Assembly (NCBI GenBank): GCA_003233295.1
Contig: QILJ01000370.1
Coordinates: 1 to 8,124, forward strand
Source of the DNA: Ignavibacteria bacterium
GTDB taxonomy: Bacteria > Bacteroidota > Ignavibacteria > Ignavibacteriales > Melioribacteraceae
Length of the DNA: 8,124 bases
Direction: 5' to 3'
Shown here: positions 5,902 to 8,124 of the stretch, in pieces
Layout: each line of letters opens with the position of its first letter
How positions within the stretch are numbered: position 1 is the first letter of the stretch
The notes under the pieces: model-generated
What the model was told of the DNA's origin: nothing
The model's input: the letters and a program-made list of their open reading frames with translations, nothing else
The model's database searches: none
Program-made: the position numbers and the translations under genes

Positions 5902-6990
5902 TTACTGCCATTTTGCAGAAAACTTTTTAGCTAATATAAAGAAATAAATCAATTGTATCTCATATATGATCTGTAGTGGAATGACTTCAAACAAATTGAA
6001 TTTATAACCGAAGTTATTCTGAAATATATTAATTAGAAAAAGATCGATTATTAATTTTAGAAAGACCGGAAGGAAGAAAACAGAATTGTAGAAAATTAGA
6101 ATTGCTGAAAGCAACAACACAATATTAGATATGTGCCATAAAGCCATGAGTATTTTTATTTTTAAAGAATAATGATGCGACGTAGAAGTATGGCGCAGTT
6201 TCTGATTTTTATATTCCTTATAGGTTTGTTTTGTATCAGTAAAAACGAAAGCGTTCTCTGCTGTAACCAATCCGATCTTCATACCATTCTTTACCGCTTC
6301 ACGAAGTAGGAGATCATCGTCGCCGCTTACTGTTTCGGTAGTGTTTTCATATCCCTTTATTTTTTCAAACGCCGACAGGGAAAACCCGAAACTTCTGGCT
6401 GCGGCAGAATAGGGGAAACCCAATTTCGCAAATGCGAACATTATCATATGAGCACGCAGATTTTCAAATGCGGCAATCTTATTTACGAATGATTTTGTTT
6501 GGCGGTATGGAGCAATTCCGAAAACGAAGTCATTTCCCTGCGAGAACTTACCTGCAAAGGATCTCAGCCAATCCGGAGACGGTATACAATCAGCATCTGT
6601 AATAACGATATAGGGATTTGATGCATGCTTTATCCCAATATCCAAAGCTCCTTTTTTTGCGGGATAATTTTTCTCTTCTGCATGGATAACCTTAAAATTA
6701 CTAAGCTCGGCAATATTCGATTTAACAACTTCAAAAGTATTATCATTTGAATTATCGTCAACAATTATTACTTCGAATAAATCGGCAGAATAGTTTTGTT
6801 GTTTAAGAGCCGAGATCAATGAAGGGATATTCTTTGCTTCGTTTTTTGCAGCTATAACAACGGAAAGAGTTAATTCTGCTGTATTTAATTTTTCAAGTCT
6901 TAGTAACTTATTTAAAGCTGAGTATATCAATAAAGAATAGATCAGAAAGATAATAGTGAGCAAAAATATGATAGCAAATAAAATTGTCAT
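5902..6990 (-). CDS. Membrane-anchored family 2 glycosyltransferase
   Basis: Transfers a sugar from a nucleotide donor to a lipid or polysaccharide acceptor at the inner face of the cytoplasmic membrane; the exact donor and acceptor cannot be read. Residues 3-27 form an N-terminal membrane anchor. The GT-A catalytic domain follows, with SVVIAAKNE (43-51), VIIVDDNSNDNT (74-85), metal-binding TDADC (131-135), GDDDLLLR (223-230) as the acidic catalytic motif, and QKLRH (263-267) in the position of the QxxRW motif of processive enzymes. Three further hydrophobic segments (about 281-301, 304-324, 335-354) form a C-terminal membrane domain. The 362-residue length suits this class. Its start is 9 bases after the helicase stop, without a clear ribosome site, suggesting shared transcription. 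It has no evident link to nucleoside salvage. Confidence 0.9.
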   Translation of the reverse strand: MTILFAIIFLLTIIFLIYSLLIYSALNKLLRLEKLNTAELTLSVVIAAKNEAKNIPSLISALKQQNYSADLFEVIIVDDNSNDNTFEVVKSNIAELSNFKVIHAEEKNYPAKKGALDIGIKHASNPYIVITDADCIPSPDWLRSFAGKFSQGNDFVFGIAPYRQTKSFVNKIAAFENLRAHMIMFAFAKLGFPYSAAARSFGFSLSAFEKIKGYENTTETVSGDDDLLLREAVKNGMKIGLVTAENAFVFTDTKQTYKEYKNQKLRHTSTSHHYSLKIKILMALWHISNIVLLLSAILIFYNSVFFLPVFLKLIIDLFLINIFQNNFGYKFNLFEVIPLQIIYEIQLIYFFILAKKFSAKWQ

Positions 6991-6999
6991 AAAAGAGCT

Positions 7000-8124
7000 T
7001 TAAAATTCTTCGTTAATTGTCCATTCTTCGGCTAAATCATCACCAACATCTTCAATGAAACGGGAGGGTTTGGCTAGAGTATAGCCCGACATTCTGTCAA
7101 AAACATTCATTGGATAAGAAAGAAAAAGATTCTGCTTTGCCCGTGTTACGGCAACATACATTAATCTCCTCTCTTCCTCAAGGGAATCAATTGAATCATA
7201 TGCCATCGAGTTTGGAAAAAATCCCTCCATCGCATGCATTATAAATACCGAGTGCCACTCCAAACCTTTTGCTGAATGAATTGTTGTAAGTGTAAGATAT
7301 TCTTCTTCCTTATCCTCTTCATTCACATCAATAACACTGTCCCTGGGCGGTTCCAAAGCCATGTCAGCTAAAAAGGTCTCGGTTGAATCGTAGTTGCTTG
7401 AAATATTTATCAAAGCATCCAGGTCTTTCTTCCGTTTGTTGAAATCGTCGTATTTGCTTTTGAACAGCGGATTGTAATAGCTGAGTATCAACTCAATTTT
7501 ATCCGCCGGAAGTTTATAATTTTTATTCAAATTCTGAATTATTTCAAGCAGCCCAACAATTTTAGAATGAAATTTACTATTAGTTATGCTGTTCGTGAGG
7601 TCAACATTCTTTAGATCGACAGATGCCAGCTCATTCATTATTAATTGTGCACGTTTCGGACCGATACCTTCATGCAGAAGAAGAACACGATACCAGCTAA
7701 CAAAGTCCCGTGGATTCATTGATATCCTTAGGAATGCAAGCACATCTTTTACATGAGCGGTTTCGACAAATTTCATTCCGCCGAATTTGATAAAGGGAAT
7801 ATTCGCCTTGTTTAGTTCAATCTCCAGATCGAACGAATGATACGATGAACGGAACAACACCGCGATCTCATTAAGCGGAACGCCTTCTTCGCGTAATTCC
7901 AAAACTCTGTCAACAATAAAACGGGACTGCATATTCTCGTTATCGGTAGAAATTATTGCAGGCAGTTCTCCATCCTTTATCCGTGTGTAAAGTTCCTTCG
8001 GATATTTCTCTATGGCAAAATCAATTATGTGATTTGCAAAACTCAATATCTCCTGTGTGCTGCGATAGTTCTCTTCCAGCATAATTAATTTTGATCCGGG
8101 AAAGAGAGAAGGGAAGTTGATTAT
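7000..8124 (-). CDS. UvrD/PcrA-type superfamily 1 DNA helicase, C-terminal part (5' end outside window)
   Basis: An ATP-driven 3'-5' DNA helicase acting in repair and replication restart. The frame stays open to the right edge: 14 codons precede the Met at 8082 and encode INFPSLFPGSKLI, the normal lead-in to motif IV, so 8082 is not the real start. Of 374 visible residues, motif IV is LEENYRST (16-23), followed by AVLFRSS (88-94), a helix-rich 2B region with the HEGIGPKRA hairpin motif (151-159), motif V LTTIHSAKGLEW (278-289), and motif VI EEERRLMYVAVTRAK (316-330). It ends soon after SRFIEDV, without the long C-terminal extension and Tudor-like domain of PcrA/UvrD. The N-terminal motifs I-III lie outside. 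Which paralogue this is (UvrD, PcrA or Rep-like) cannot be settled from this half. Confidence 0.95.
   Translation of the reverse strand: MINFPSLFPGSKLIMLEENYRSTQEILSFANHIIDFAIEKYPKELYTRIKDGELPAIISTDNENMQSRFIVDRVLELREEGVPLNEIAVLFRSSYHSFDLEIELNKANIPFIKFGGMKFVETAHVKDVLAFLRISMNPRDFVSWYRVLLLHEGIGPKRAQLIMNELASVDLKNVDLTNSITNSKFHSKIVGLLEIIQNLNKNYKLPADKIELILSYYNPLFKSKYDDFNKRKKDLDALINISSNYDSTETFLADMALEPPRDSVIDVNEEDKEEEYLTLTTIHSAKGLEWHSVFIMHAMEGFFPNSMAYDSIDSLEEERRLMYVAVTRAKQNLFLSYPMNVFDRMSGYTLAKPSRFIEDVGDDLAEEWTINEEF

Noticed and set aside
1..8124. Defence system, CRISPR array, tRNA, rRNA or mobile element
   Set aside because: No array of spaced repeats, no cloverleaf or rRNA-like segment, no transposase or integrase motif was seen; the helicase and glycosyltransferase look like ordinary housekeeping genes rather than parts of a new system.

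Overview
The window is AT-rich and every supported gene lies on the minus strand, so transcription runs from the right edge to the left. Gene content, short gaps, few clear Shine-Dalgarno sites and a signal peptide ending in a Tyr-Ala|Gln cleavage site suggest a bacterium of the Bacteroidota/Chlorobiota/Ignavibacteriota (FCB) group. This placement is an inference from style, not from a marker gene.

In transcription order the layout is: the 3' part of a UvrD/PcrA-type DNA helicase gene (7000-8124, cut by the window edge); a membrane-anchored family 2 glycosyltransferase (5902-6990); a nucleoside-salvage cluster with cytidine deaminase cdd (5440-5841), thymidine kinase tdk (4847-5419), a NupC/CNT nucleoside transporter (3456-4837, frame broken) and purine nucleoside phosphorylase (2596-3420); then a large MscS-type mechanosensitive channel locus (87-2553, also frame broken); and finally an 86-base gene-free end with two overlapping inverted repeats (22-66), probably the terminator of the run.

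The four salvage genes fit one pathway. The transporter imports nucleosides, the phosphorylase splits purine nucleosides into base and (deoxy)ribose-1-phosphate, cytidine deaminase converts (deoxy)cytidine to (deoxy)uridine, and thymidine kinase phosphorylates thymidine and deoxyuridine. Gaps between these genes are 9-35 bases; the 60-base gap upstream of cdd is the most likely place for their own promoter.

The most notable observations are two broken genes. In nupC a perfect 29-bp tandem duplication (4676-4734) shifts the frame; removing one unit restores a normal 450-residue CNT protein starting at ATG 4837. In the channel locus, the apparent 654-aa MscS protein and a 132-aa coiled-coil ORF upstream appear to be parts of one ~820-residue channel gene that begins with a signal peptide (start 2553 or 2538). 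It is interrupted at an A9 tract and again around 2053-2087. Either this lineage is losing both genes, or the assembly carries indel errors; reads would decide. I found no CRISPR, RNA gene, mobile element or convincing new multi-gene system.
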